Below are positions 53,922 through 63,946 of a stretch of 64,000 bases of DNA, piece after piece. Made by a program: the position numbers and the translations under genes. Location: NCBI GenBank assembly GCA_017506865.1, contig JAFCMP010000556.1, forward strand, positions 310,001 to 374,000, read 5' to 3'. Numbering within the stretch: the stretch's first letter is position 1; every line of letters begins with the position of its first letter. The notes under the pieces are model-generated. The model was not told where the DNA came from and did no database searches. It saw nothing but the letters and a program-made list of their open reading frames with translations. Source of the stretch: Tribonema minus (taxonomy: Eukaryota > Sar > Xanthophyceae > Tribonematales > Tribonemataceae).

Positions 53922-54092
53922 GGCAGTGCTGCTGCCGCCGCGACCGCTGCTGCTGCTGCTGAGCCGCTGATGACGCAGGGAGCGCTGCCGCATGCGGCGG
54001 CGGACTGCGCGATGAACGTGGGGCAGCAGGCCGCGTCCACGCGTGCGCTGTCGGCGCCGCTGCCGCAGCGGCCGCTGTCGCAGGCGCCGCAG
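45880..54092 (-). CDS. Cysteine-rich modular protein, probably secreted, 5' end missing
   Basis: Minus-strand exons 53674-54092 (start tentative), 51162-51305, 50241-50322, 49065-49344, 48216-48406 and 45880-46075 join in phase to about 437 residues; the start codon and signal peptide were not found. The first half has three six-cysteine modules of the form CPDxxxC...C...CxC with Gly-Phe/Tyr-Thr: VTCPDKSECKSQTSGVK, AVCPDGKHFCRPVETHC, RCPDGTVCKEKTGKQKV. The second half has three modules of the form KxxACAKGQxxCG...CCxAxQxC, for example KPLACAKGQAPCG with TVCCGANQVC, TKCVAQRACGAGQAACG with TKCCAAGEQCY, and CLKPVACAKGRKACGG with NVCCKAGQACQV. Module borders run across intron positions. Such disulphide-rich tandem modules are typical of extracellular or wall proteins; no named family is recognised. 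Each intron is loaded with truncated exon copies. Confidence 0.78.
46180..47400 (-). repeat. 5'-edge echoes of the last exon of the cysteine-rich gene (about 6-7 copies)
   Basis: The acceptor CTGCAG and the exon start (KCLKPVACAKGRKACG) are copied, in minus orientation, at about 46190-46232, 46345-46390, 46527-46570, 46752-46795, 47035-47075 and 47335-47372, with a trace near 47205. The copies read LKPVAYAKGRKA, LTPVACAEGRKA, LRPVACAEGREA and LKPVTCAKGREA. Units share an intron piece with CATGCATG/TACACATGCGCAGCC and TTAGGG-like tracts. Confidence 0.94.
46599..46653 (-). repeat. Longest interstitial telomere-like tract in the window
   Basis: About nine CCCTAA units in 55 bp with single-base variants (CCCTAAT, CCCTAAA), inside the last intron of the cysteine-rich gene between two exon echoes. 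A shorter TTAGGG tract in the opposite orientation is at 46999-47022. Confidence 0.92.
47445..48160 (-). repeat. 3'-edge echoes of exon 5 of the cysteine-rich gene (5 copies)
   Basis: The exon end (CCAAGEQCYFDKKGVSK) and donor are copied in minus orientation at about 47449-47490, 47613-47655, 47752-47805, 47941-47995 and 48077-48145. Most keep GTCAGCAA|GTGAG. CCCTAACCC-like tracts lie between all of them. The true exon is 48216-48406. A 5'-edge copy of the same exon (VVGSGAATNL) is at about 48545-48590. Confidence 0.94.
48790..49012 (-). repeat. 3'-edge echoes of exon 4 of the cysteine-rich gene (2 copies)
   Basis: The exon end (GTSPTPSTVCCGANQ) and donor are copied at about 48798-48850 (read DVAYAVHHVLRRGP in another frame, TMCCGADQ in the true one) and 48955-49000 (TVCCGAYQ). 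Both keep CAG|GTRTG-like donors. The true exon end is at 49065. Confidence 0.92.
49475..49820 (-). repeat. 5'-edge echoes of exon 4 of the cysteine-rich gene (3 copies)
   Basis: In minus orientation the acceptor and exon start (CVCVAPNRVFSDPSRD) are copied at about 49470-49515, 49630-49678 and 49790-49815. The first two have CAGCAG|CTGCGT or CGCAG|CTGCGT, better acceptors than the true CCGAAG|CTGCGT at 49345-49346. Long G runs separate the copies. Confidence 0.9.
49915..50110 (-). repeat. 3'-edge echoes of exon 3 of the cysteine-rich gene (2 copies)
   Basis: The exon end (TGKQKVTCARDNT) is copied in minus orientation at about 50060-50105 (EDGQAESHLRARQHV in one frame, GKQNLTCARDNT in the true one) and 49923-49945. 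5'-edge copies of this exon lie on the other side at about 50395-50425 and 50495-50525, embedded in CAG repeats. Confidence 0.85.
50905..51112 (-). repeat. 3'-edge echoes of exon 2 of the cysteine-rich gene (2 copies)
   Basis: The exon end (AEGYTFVAVDDAFTGKCIPN) is copied at about 51040-51104, reading DYTFVAMDDAFTGKYIPD, and more weakly at 50915-50978. ACTTCAAGTTCAAGTAC elements separate them. One 5'-edge copy of this exon is at about 51420-51453. Confidence 0.92.
52011..52223 (-). CDS. Possible nested exon of unknown gene
   Basis: On the minus strand a strong acceptor (CCTGCCCCAG) opens a 71-codon frame ending CTAAGACAG|GTCTGT. It reads KRNSAKYALLSYIAFLSSVS, AWRPLTPSAYLYDIGVHVDS, HNLQFRAHYGDLGLHENFEM, ESAYSWVALRQ, of ordinary amino-acid composition unlike the GC-driven shadow frames. 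It lies in the first intron of the cysteine-rich gene but its phase does not fit that gene. It could be part of a nested gene or chance. A TTAGGG tract (52243-52264) adjoins its acceptor. Confidence 0.22.
52243..52264 (+). repeat. Interstitial telomere-like tract
   Basis: About three and a half TTAGGG units in the first intron of the cysteine-rich gene. Confidence 0.88.
53315..53610 (-). repeat. 3'-edge echoes of exon 1 (as seen) of the cysteine-rich gene (3 copies)
   Basis: The exon end (IADKTRKNVKYGYCP) and donor CCCAG|GTGATT are copied in minus orientation at about 53325-53375, 53450-53500 and 53556-53605. Units are about 110-120 bp and share ATTCATTCAT-rich intron sequence. The two nearest copies read DKTRKNVKYGYCP as in the true exon. 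Confidence 0.95.
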
Positions 54093-55658
54093 CTGCGCAG
54101 GGGGCACGCAGAGTGTGCAGCGCAGCGCTCAGGCGATGGATGTTCCAGACTTCAAGTATGAAGAGTGCGGTGCGGCGAGTGCGCAGAGCGCAACGGCGGC
54201 AGTCGCAAACTTGAACTTGAATAGCACTTCAACTCAGCGCACTCACTCATTGGTGCAGGATCGCACAGTCAGGAGGGTGTACTTGCAGCACAACAAGCGC
54301 ATCATCGATGCAAGGATGGAATCGTGGCGACACCCTAGGTGGGCACTAGGTGGGCACATTGATTGATCAATGTGCTTGTGCTCTGGGGTGTGGCCATACT
54401 GCTGCTGCCACGATTCAGCCCCTTGCGCGGACGCGCGTTCTAGGGTGCAAATGACATTTGTTTGGCAGATCCGATGTGGACTCCGGAATCAAAAGTATGA
54501 CGTACCGCAGCGGCCAGAGCCCCTTGCGCGACTCCGTAATAGTAACTCGCAAAAAGCAGCAAAGCCTATTGTTTTGGACATATAGTGTCATCCAACACGC
54601 GCACGCTGCTCGACAGTGTGTCATCATGCGCACAGTAACTTTTGCGTTCACGAGCTGAAGGGCAATACGTGATACTATATAGGAGTTTCCTCAGCATAGG
54701 TACACGACAAGCCCGCTGCGACAAGTGTGCTGCCGCATGACCGTGTTATCCCGAAATTGCGTAGCCTGCAAATCAATTGACGCAGCGCTCGCTCGGCGAG
54801 ACTGAGATGCAGTGTGCACTCTGAAGGGCAGTGCAGTCACAAGAGAGCGATGTGAGAACGCCTCGATGCGCCTGATTGCCGCGCTGATTGCCGCTCGGGA
54901 CACTGTTTTGACGGTTAGGGGTAACCTCACCTGACTGGGCAGCACGCTACTCCGTCGGGGCTGGCAATTCCAGTGCCAGCTCCGCAGTTGCCTTGCAAGA
55001 CAGACGCAGCACGCGCCAGCAGCGGCGCGCACAGCAGGACCAGCGCAGGCACGCGACAGGACCTCATGCTTTTTGCGGTGCTTTGAGCAGCGGGAAGCTC
55101 CGAAGCTCGCTACTGGCAGCACTGCGCACAGGCGGATGCGCAGTTGCGTGGATAAAGAGGATGGCCCGTGCACTCTCAGCGCTCCCTCTTCGGCACAGCA
55201 ATCGCACTGCGGGGTCCCCGTGTGTGTCTTGTATGCCAACCTCGAGCTGCGGAAAACTGGGGGGGGGGCGCAGATTTGTCGGGGTATACTTGTGTGAGCT
55301 GATCCGGTAGTGCTACAGCGCGGAGGGCTCACACCGTCGGTGACTTACAGCAGATATCATGTAGTTCATTGAACGCTCAACTCTAGCTTGCTCGTGCGCC
55401 ACTTACGGTCATTTCAACAGTTTTCCGCCACCGACCGACCTGCAAATACAAAGCCGCGCGCTGCAGACGTTGCAGCGTCGCGACAACTTCACTACTTTCT
55501 CTTTCATACACAATCGCACATCATGTTGGCGCGCTCCCCATAAAAGCAATTGCAATCAATCTTCATTTCTCTAGCGCAACAATAAACTTTAACAGTGGTG
55601 CTGACGAAACAGAATAGGCTGCTCGAGGGGTGAGGTGGGCAGGTCCGTGTTTTCCTGC
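54093..55658. other. Stretch between two genes, probably holding the missing first exon(s) of the cysteine-rich gene
   Basis: A minus-strand frame of 213 codons (54691-55332) has no signal peptide or motif and I do not accept it. No clear start exon was seen. Sequence just before 55659 should contain the promoter of the membrane-protein gene. Confidence 0.35.
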
Positions 55659-57099
55659 ATGCATGCCTGCATCGTCTCAATCACGGACAGCAGCCCGAAC
55701 ACGTTAAGTTCATATGCGTGTTCAAGCATGGTTCCTTGCAAGTTTGCTGCTTCGGGCACAATCCGAGCACGATATCATTGCCATGCAGCGCCCTGTGGTA
55801 TCCGGTCATTGAAGTGTCATCTGCCAACCTTGTCGGCAAGTGAAGACTTGCTTGAGTACCTGCTGCGCAAGCTGACTGCGTTGACCTGCTGCTGCTTCCG
55901 TCATCGCCTCTGGCGTCACAGGATCCTCACAGGGCGGCGCCGCGCTGCGTTGAGCGTCCTGGACGGGATGTACGCCGTCGCTGAGCACTGGCTGCGGTGC
56001 GCCGCCGCCGCGCTGCACCTGCTGCCACTCGACGACAACGGCGGCGGCGGCGCCAGCGGCGGGGACCACGAGCCAGCCTACCTGCTGCTGGCGCTGGCGG
56101 CGCTGGCGCTGCAGTGGCGCAGCGTGGTGCTCACTTCGCGCTGTCTCGGCTGCGATCCGCGCCGCGACTGGCGCCAGGGCTTCGTCGGCGTGGTGCACAT
56201 CCTCGCCTGCGCGCTCGTGTTCGCCGTGCTGTCGGCGCGCGCCGCCTACGCGCCGCTGTCGCGCTGGCTGGCGGCGGCGGCAGCGCCGGCGGCGGCGACG
56301 CTCGCGCGCTGCAGCGGCGACGGCGGCAGTGACTGCGATGTGCCGGCATCTGTCAAAGTGGCGCGTGTCATTGCGGGCGCCGCATGCGTCTGCCTCGCTG
56401 TGTACATCCTCGTGCAGGGCGCGCACCTGGTCGGCGAGGCGGTGGGGCCCTCCTCCGCCGCCGCCGCCGCCAACGCCGCCGCCGACGCGCAGCTCAAGGG
56501 CTTCGAGCTGCACTTCGACAACGCCATCTACGGCATGAACGCGTCGCATATAGCGGAGCTGCACGCGCGCATGAACCAGGACGAGCACCGCGGCGCCGCG
56601 CCGCCGCCGCCGCGCTTCCGCCCGCTGCGGCGCTTCAAGGTGTACGCGGCGCTCGCGGCGGCGGCGGTGGCGGCGCCGGCGGCCGAGACGACGGCGCGGC
56701 GCGCGTGCGCCGCCGCCGCCGCGCGCGCCGCCGCCGCGCTCGCGCTGTCGCCGCGCGCCGCCCTGCGCCTGCGCTTCGCCGCGGCGGCGGCGTACTGGGC
56801 GGCGGCGAGCATCCCGCTGAGCGTTGTCATATTCGCGGCGCTCTGGCCTGGCGTGCGCGAGTTCTTCTGCGCGCGCGCGCGCGCATCGCCAAGTGGCGCG
56901 CCGTCTACAGCAGCGCGCGGCTGCGCGAGGAGGCGGCGCGGCGCAGCGGCGGCCGCGCGGTGGTGCTGCCGCCGCCGCCGCTGCCGCCGGCCGCGGCGCT
57001 GCCGCGCGCAGCGCTGCTGCAGGCGCTGTCGCTGGTCGCCGTTGCGTGCGCGCCGTACGCGCTCGCGTGCCCGCGCGCCGCGGTGGCCTCGTTCGAAGC

Positions 57100-57138
<39 letters not shown>

Positions 57139-57415
57139 GTGCGGCGCGGCGCTGCAGGCCATCCTGTCGTGGTGCGTGCCGAACTCGGACGCGTTCTCTG
57201 CAGTGTACGCCTGGAGCGCCGCGGACCGGCTCGCGTTGATCGTCGTCGCGGTCGGCAACAGCTGGGCGCTAGTGGTGCTGCTGCGCAGCGCCTTGGCTTG
57301 CGCTATAGTGTCGCCGCTAGACCTCGATGTGCCTCCGCCGGGGCTCGCGCTGCGCGACCGCGTGCGCTTCTGGCTCGGCGGCGCGGTGCCGTGGCCCACT
57401 GACCGCGACGACTGA
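55659..57415 (+). CDS. Multi-pass membrane protein, interrupted by a (GC)n frameshift
   Basis: From ATG 55659 the frame runs to about 56870, then continues in another frame to TGA at 57413-57415. The switch is inside a GC dinucleotide run (56871-56884): ending in VREFFCAR before it and RIAKWRAVYSSARLREEAAR after it. Removing one GC unit would give one frame of 584 residues. Hydrophobic spans lie near residues 140-155, 172-195 (GFVGVVHILACALVFAV), 234-255 (VARVIAGAACVCLAVYILV), 377-396 (WAAASIPLSVVIFAALW), 452-471 and 525-550 (LALIVVAVGNSWALVVLL), so about six. A Gly12 run is near 57105-57140. No family is recognised. A sequencing slip, a very short intron or true inactivation are all possible. 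The real start may be further downstream, as the first 80 residues look less protein-like. Confidence 0.6.
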
Positions 57416-57477
57416 GCAGGCAGGGGGTATGTAGGTTTAGGGCTAGGGCTAGGTTTAGGGTAGGGTTAGGGGCCCCT

Positions 57478-57822
57478 AACTTCAATGCTAATGTGCGGCG
57501 GCGGCGCGGCCCGCGCTGCGCGATCGCGAGCGCTGGTTCTGGCTCGACTCGTGGTCCCCCCTGCATAGCGTGATGACTGAGGGGGCAAGGGGGTCAGGTA
57601 CAGTAGGTCTGGGGTTGCGTTTACCTTGCGCCTAGCTTCAACCATAATATGTGGCGGCGCAGGGCTCGTGCTGCGCGACCGCGCACACTGTTCCTGGCTC
57701 GAAGGAGCCGTTGCTTTGCTGCTCACCTTCACGAAGGCCATTGTCGACATAAGTAGATTGAAATTGAAGACTTGAAGTTGAGTCGACTCGCGGCCCGGCG
57801 AGCGCGATGACCGAGAGGGCAG
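57478..57822 (+). repeat. Echoes of the end of the membrane-protein gene beyond its stop (2 copies)
   Basis: The final codons (PPPGLALRDRVRFWLG through DRDD, stop) and following G-rich sequence are copied in decayed form at about 57492-57590 and 57645-57835, the second interrupted by about 60 bp of unrelated sequence. Matching pieces are CGCGCTGCGCGA, TCTGGCTCG, GATGACTGAG and CAGGGGGTA. Confidence 0.8.
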
Positions 57823-57835
57823 GGGGTACTTGAGG

Positions 57836-60040
57836 TTTTGGGGTTGCGCTTACGCTCTGTGACTCTGGTTTACCATTCTGACACTGTCTGGGCCAGGCTA
57901 CCACTCAAGCGGTCATGGCGTCTGTATACTTCAACTTTGCATCGGACGTTTTTGGAATCAGATTGAGCCTTTGTTCACCCAGGCTCACATTTGAAGTGGC
58001 CGATGTAAAACCCTCTCCCGTAATGCGTCAGGGGCCCACCACAGTGGCGGCCTTCCTGCTTGAAGTTGAAGGTCTGCACGCTTCGTCGAAATTTCGTTGG
58101 ACCATCTTGTGACAGTTTACTTGGCTCATTGGGTGCTGCAGACAGTTACACTGGCCGGTGAGCAGACAAACAATGCATTCATTTCTAGCAGCACACGACT
58201 GGTGTCCGTCTTCTGTTGCATTGGTGACCTTGATGTCTGACCTCTGGCGGTGTGCGGCCATCTTGTTGCTTTCAGAGGGATTTGTCATGTTGATTATGGA
58301 TTGTTAGGCATTCATTAATGACAAATGTTTGCAGTCTCGAAAGTTTCTTCGTAGCTGTAATTCATATACTTTGAAGTGCATTGATGTATAGAAGTAACAA
58401 AGTAAGTAGTTACAGCTTTACTTCTGATACGGCTTGGGGGTAGATTGAGGACCAGTTGTACCTCATAGTGAGGCCAGGTCATAGTCAGACCTGGCTGGTC
58501 ATCTTAGACGCGCCCGAAATAGGTGCCTAGAGCTGCACTTGACCCCAGAATCAGCAATTAGCTCTCATGCCAGGTCACATGCAGGGCACATTAGTATAGT
58601 GTTCCTAACCCAAGTCTCTCGGAACCTTGCTGCAGCAGCAGCAAGTAGCAGACAACAGCTGTACCAAGACATCCAGGCCCCAAGCCTCCTTCTCTCCGCA
58701 TCGACAATAAGACATCCCCCGGCGTTCGCATCATTCACACATCAACTTGTTCTCTGGAGCTGGAGCTTGTCTCCATGTTTTGCTCTTCCAGCTTGCTAGC
58801 TTGCATTTATGACAGCATCACATGGTAGCCTGTTTCACTTCTTTGGAGATGAACTCTGTGTCTTGACAACAAAAATGGTATAGGCAAGTGGGCTACAGCC
58901 CACGATGCGCGCTGCTGCACGTCTGCATGTGCTGGCTCACGCTGAAGAGCATTCCTACTTGCTGTTGCGTCAGTTTGCACACAATGTCATTAGCAATGCC
59001 ACCTTGGAATCTGCAATCGACAGCACTGCAGACAACCGAGGACGTCACTCTGTCTGCGTGCAGAGCGCACTGTGCTGTGGCTTTCATTCAGGAGTTAGAG
59101 TCAGGGTGGCCTGACTTTATAAATAAATGTCAATATCCTTCAAAATAGCGACTTCAAGTTGAAAGAGGTACAACCTGACTCAGGGCGCGTGTGTGTGCAA
59201 CTCTGATTTTTCAATCAGGCGAGCATAGCAAAGCATCGCACATGCATGCGCGGCGTAAGTGTTGAGGGGGACGTAGGGGTTATTGAGCAATCTACCAACA
59301 TTAGCAGCACGCGTCTCGAGAGTTTGCATCGCTGCTGCCGCCGCTGCTGCCCTCACTGCGCCTCTGATCTGATTCAAACTTCAATAATTCACACCACGTA
59401 CACTGTGCGGTGTGGACTGAACAGCTGGCTCGACTCGGCAGACTGAGCAGACGAGCACTGCTGCAACGGTGGGGGCAGCGGCTGCAAGTACGGGGTGTTC
59501 ACTGCCACCGCAACGCAGCTACATTCCCAAGACCTCGAGGCAGCGGCGGCACAGCATCCACAGTGATGTTCGCATGCGCTTAACCCATGTTTCGGTCAGC
59601 TGCGGTGTGCAGTGCCCGCGTTGTCGCTGCTGCACGCCTCCGCCGCCGCCGCCGCCGCCGGTGCAGCCACTGCTCCTCAGGCCGGCGGCAGCGTGCGGCG
59701 GCGGCGGCGGTGGGTGTCTGCACAAGCGCATCGGTGCTGCCATGGCGTCACACGGCGCAGCAGGGATCTGGTAGCGCTGCGCACGCAGCTGCCGCTATTG
59801 CAAGCAGAGGCAGCACCGGACCAGCAGCAGCGGCGGCACGTTCAATCGACTCCGCACCATCTTGAATATGCACCATCCGGTATGGCAGAGACACAATGCA
59901 GCGGCGGCAGCAGCGCAGCAGCAGCAGCAACGTCCATGCACGCATCATCCAACACTGCCGCCGCTGGCCAATTCGTTCATGCACGGCGGCGGTGGTGCAG
60001 GCGATGTAGGGCCTGCCGCGCCGCGTGCTGCCACTGTTGC
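57836..60040. other. Non-coding stretch
   Basis: No gene recognised. AT content is higher than elsewhere at about 58100-59250. A 101-codon + frame (59469-59774) is GC-repeat driven. Traces of the echo array that fills 60040-61050 may extend to about 59750. Confidence 0.4.
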
Positions 60041-61050
60041 TGCACGTGGCCTCGGCAGCGGCGGCAGCGGAAGGCGGCGGCGGCAACGGCAATAGCGTCC
60101 ATGTGAGCGATTCGCCCGTCAAAAAGGCAAGCGCGCCGTTTAATGTCATGTCGGCGGTGCAGACGCCATTGGGCCCGCAGTGCGCGCCGCCGCTGCTGTG
60201 GAAGTGGAATGGCCAGTCGTCGCGATGGCGGTGTGGGCGCCATCGAACTCGCAGCCCTCCACACCGCCGCTGCCGCCGCTGATGCGGCCCAGGCAGCGGC
60301 AGAATCAGCAAAGTTTGGGTGACGTCTGTAAGTGACGGTCGCCTATCAAGACTGCCAGCGCGCCAATCAACGTCACAGTGATGGGGCAGGCACGTGGGGG
60401 ACCAGTGCCGCCGCGACCGCTGCCGCCGCTGCTGCGCACGGCCTAAGCCGCGGCGGCAGCTCCAGGCGGCGCGGCCGCCTGCGCGTGAGGGCACTCCCCA
60501 CAGCGCATGGACCAATGTCACGGCGGCGGTGTAAGTGCCGTAGGGCACACCGCGGTGCGTGATTTCGCCGTAAGACTCGCTGCCACCGCCGCTGCTGCTG
60601 CTGGCTTAAGCAGCAGCGGCGGCGCCTGACAGCGCCGGCGACGTCTTTGTGACCGTTTTGCCCAGCGAGACGGCCGGTGCCCGTTTCGGCGGCGGTAGGG
60701 CCCGCCACGCCTTGAGCCGCCGCCGCCGCCGCCGTCGCCGCTGCTGCGCGGCCTAAGCAGCGGCAGCGGCGCCAGGCGGCGGCGGCGATGACCATGTAAG
60801 CGTTTCGCCCAGAGAGATGGCCAGCGCGCCGGTGGGCGTCACGGTGTAGGCACCGCAGGGCCCGCTGCGCCGCATGCTGCCGACGCCACCACCGCTGCTG
60901 CATGGCCAAAGCGGCGGTGGCGACAGCTGGCGGCGGCGGCAATGTCTTCGTAACCCAGCGAGACGGCCAGCGCGCCGGTCGGCGTCACGGCGGCGGTGTA
61001 GGCCCCGTAGGGGCCGCCGCCCCTTGCGCCGCTGCCGCTGGTGCCGCATG
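60040..61050 (-). repeat. Echoes of the end of the last exon at 61053-61260 (about 6 copies)
   Basis: In minus orientation the end of the last exon (YGAYTAAVMPTGALAIFLGK, TLTWSS, Pro and Ala runs, TAA) is copied at about 60960-61020, 60755-60870, 60630-60710, 60450-60545, 60315-60400 and 60060-60180. The copies read GAYTAAVTPTGALAVSLG, AYTVTPTGALAISLGETLTW, TYTAAVTL, TLIGALAVLIGD and VCTADMTLNGALAFLTGESL. It is the longest single array of end-of-gene copies here. Confidence 0.92.
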
Positions 61051-61052
61051 GC

Positions 61053-63946
61053 TTAAGCAGCGGCGGCGGCGCCAGGCGGCGGCGGCGACGACCATGTAAG
61101 CGTTTTGCCCAGAAAGATAGCCAGAGCGCCGGTGGGCATCACGGCGGCGGTGTAGGCGCCGTAGGGGCCGCCGCGGCGCGCGCTGCGCCAGACGCAGCGG
61201 CGCCCTACGAACGCCTCCAGCACGCCCGTGTCGCGCAGGCGCAGCTCCGCCTCCGCCGCCCTGCAGCATTGCGGAATGCGGGCGAGTGCGCGCGTGGGAC
61301 CGACGCGCATACACCTTTCAAAGTAATGTACAGTACTCTAGTTGATGTGTGGTTGTTAGGGGGGACCTCCTAAAGCAGCTAGTCGGAGAGGGCAGGTTTA
61401 GGTCCTGTCTATCTGCAGCGTTGCGGGGTACGGTTGGGGCTCGAGGTATGACTAGGATCAGGGTTAGGATGAGGGTCAGCGACAGCGCGCGCTGCGCCAG
61501 ACGCGGCGGCGCCCCACGAATGCCTCCAGCACGCCCATGTCGCGCAGGCGCAGCTCCGCCGCCGCCGCCCTGAGGCGTTGCGGGGTACGGTTGGGGATCG
61601 AGGTATGACTAGGATTAGGGTTAGGGTTAGGTTTAGGGTTAGCGACAGCGCGCGCTGCGCCAGACGCGGCGGCGCCGAAAAAACGCATCCAGCACGCCCG
61701 TGTCGCGCAGGTGCAGCCGCCACCGCTGCCCTGCAGCATTGCGCGAGAGAGCGCGTGCGCGCGTGATGTGCATGTACTTAGATGTACTTGAACATGCTTT
61801 AAAGACGGTGTACGATGCGTGTTAGGGTGAGGGTTGGGGTCAGGGGTAGGCTTGAGATTAGGGTTAGGATTAGGGTTACAATTCTCGACTGTACTTCTCA
61901 AAGCATACATAAATCGCAAATCCCTGGACCGATTTCCATCGAAATAAGGCATCGTGAGGCTTGTGTCGCACTGTATATGACCTGTTGCTGGGGCGACCAA
62001 GCGCTGGTTGCAGGGCGGAAAGTTCAAGTTCTGAGCGGAGCGTCACCGTAACTGAGCGCGAAGCATGATGCTCTGGAGTACTTTTGAAGACATCATCATG
62101 CAGTCGCCACCCCGCAGCGTTGCGGCTTACGGTCGGCGCTCGAGTGGGGGTGTGAGTTAGGGTGAGGGTTAGCGCGAGGCCCCTGTGTAACGCATCCGCT
62201 CGAGGCCGATCAGTGGGTGTGCTCAACAAGGTTTTCGAACAGGCGTAGAGGAGCCGCCATCGCCACAGCTTGCAGAAAATACAAGTACAACGCTGAATAG
62301 CATCCCTTTCAACAACACCTGCGCCGCGCAGCGCGGCAGCTCCACCGCCGCGCTGCAGCGGCGCAGCGCGTCAGAGCGCGCACGCGTGACGACCGCGTGC
62401 GCTCGTAACCCACATTGCAATCCATTTAAGGGCCGCAAGGCGTTCACGTTGCAGTGTCTGGGTTCATCGTGCTTAGTCGCTTGTGATGTGGCGCTGACGT
62501 AATAGCCACTGAAGTGAAGCACAGGAACCGCCTGCCATGCCCCACCTCCACTTTTCATTGCTTCTTTAGAGCTGTCTTTTTCCTTTTCGAACTACTGCAT
62601 CAATATCTGCAAGTAAGCCCACGTGAAAGCGTACCACCTCAACATACTGCATGCACTCATTGTGTTCCACAAGTAGTCGACCAACCACTGAGAGAGCACC
62701 AGGCATGGGCGATGATGATCAAGCCTTCGGGGTAAGGTAAGGATTAGGGGTAGGGTTAGAAAGTTAGAATCAGGGTCAGGGCTAGGGCTAGGAATAGGGC
62801 TAGGGCTTGCCTGTCGTGCTCCGCGCGCCGCCGCCACATCAGTCGCGCCAGCCACCGCCGCACACAGCTGCAGCAGGGACAAAGCGTCAGCGTGCCAGTG
62901 ACATTGACCAAAATCTTTCACAGATCTTCATCACGTGCTAGTTGAAGTTGAGGTGCAGAAACAGCGCGGCAACTCATGCAAACACTTGTCACAGTCGCAG
63001 GGGGAGTCTTTGGGTATGCGTTGGGGTTGACCGCGCCCTCGTGTTGAAGTGACGGATGGACGTAAAACGCAGCAAAACCCCGCCACCTCGCCCTAACTTC
63101 AGGGTACACCGCACCCCTGACTGAGTCTACATGCCCTGGACGCTGGAAAAGCACACTTCAAACGCTGGCGCACGATCTGCGAGCCGCACATCACCGAAGC
63201 CCCCACAAGCCGGCAAAGTGCGTTTCGGAGCTGCAGATACGGGAACCAGAGATGATCTCGTGCGTGCACGCGTTGCCGGCAGCAGGACCCTTGGGCGCTG
63301 GCTCCAACAACACTTGAACCATGCGCTCGACTCTAACTCTGGCGCAGCACACCCCAAAACACTGGCACGCAGCCTTAGTACTCCCAATGCACGCGCCGCC
63401 AGCAGGGGCCCTCAGGCGCTGGCTTCGGCGGCACATTCGACCACGGCCCCGATGCTAACCATAAAAATAGAACAGCGCACCCCAAAACGCTGGCACGCAG
63501 CCTTCGTAATCCCGATGCGCGCGCTGCCGGCAGAGACGCTTGAGCGCTGGCTTTGACGGCGCTTCGTTGAAAATGCGGTGCTGCGCACTAGCAAAGGCAG
63601 CGGAGGAGGCTGAGAGGCGCTGCCGGACCGTGGGTGCTGGGCTCACGAGAGTGAACAAAGGCTTTACTTAGCATACAAGGCAGCATGTAACCGTCAGACG
63701 GTAGGAAGTCTCCATCAAGAAGCGCACAATTCCAAGAACACGCCTGGCACGTGCTATGAAACTGCTGGGTTTGACCCCCAACCATACCAGATAGTTGCGA
63801 CAGAAGCAGGAACTGTCCAGACTCTAACAGCTTCGACCATGGGCCTCGATCCGAACCCTAGCCCTAGGGTTAGGGTTGGCCCCCTCACCTGAAGCGCGCT
63901 GCGGCACGCGCCTCCCAGACGAGGCTGCCTCCGCCGTCGCCGCCGC
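61053..63946 (-). CDS. Last two exons of an unrecognised minus-strand gene
   Basis: Terminal exon 61053-61260 follows a CTGCAG acceptor and reads AAEAELRLRDTGVLEAFVGR, RCVWRSARRGGPYGAYTAAV, MPTGALAIFLGKTLTWSS and a Pro/Ala tail to TAA. The exon 63889-63946 (acceptor TCATCGCAG, donor TTCAG|GTGAGG) joins it in phase and reads GGDGGGSLVWEARAAARF, giving a continuous helix WEARAAARFRAAEAELRLRD. The first part of the gene is right of the window. No family is recognised. The terminal exon is well supported because its edges are repeatedly copied on both sides; the upstream exon rests on phase and splice signals. Confidence 0.55.
61478..61752 (-). repeat. 5'-edge echoes of the last exon at 61053-61260 (2 copies)
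   Basis: Copies of the exon start in minus orientation (AAAELRLRDMGVLEAFVGRR, RVWRSARC) lie at 61490-61585 and 61650-61735 (HLRDTGVLDAFF, then frame lost). They are separated by TTAGGG-like tracts in direct tandem with the same flank (GCGGGGTACGGTTGGG). Confidence 0.93.
63170..63560. repeat. Three-copy tandem repeat of about 130 bp
   Basis: The block CACCCCAAAACRCTGGCACG through GCGCTGGCT recurs at about 63340-63425 and 63478-63556, with a weaker copy at 63150-63305. On the + strand the last copy reads TPKRWHAAFVIPMRALPAET, LERWL and then stop; the others are in different frames. It is inside the presumed intron of the minus-strand gene. Which strand was coding is unclear. Confidence 0.75.

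Noticed and set aside
54691..55332. 213-codon minus frame as first exon of the cysteine-rich gene
   Set aside because: No signal peptide or cysteine modules in register, and no in-phase donor seen.
56384..57415. 343-codon frame as a separate gene
   Set aside because: Its first half is an Arg-rich shadow; only the part after 56885 is coding-like and it continues the membrane protein of the other frame.
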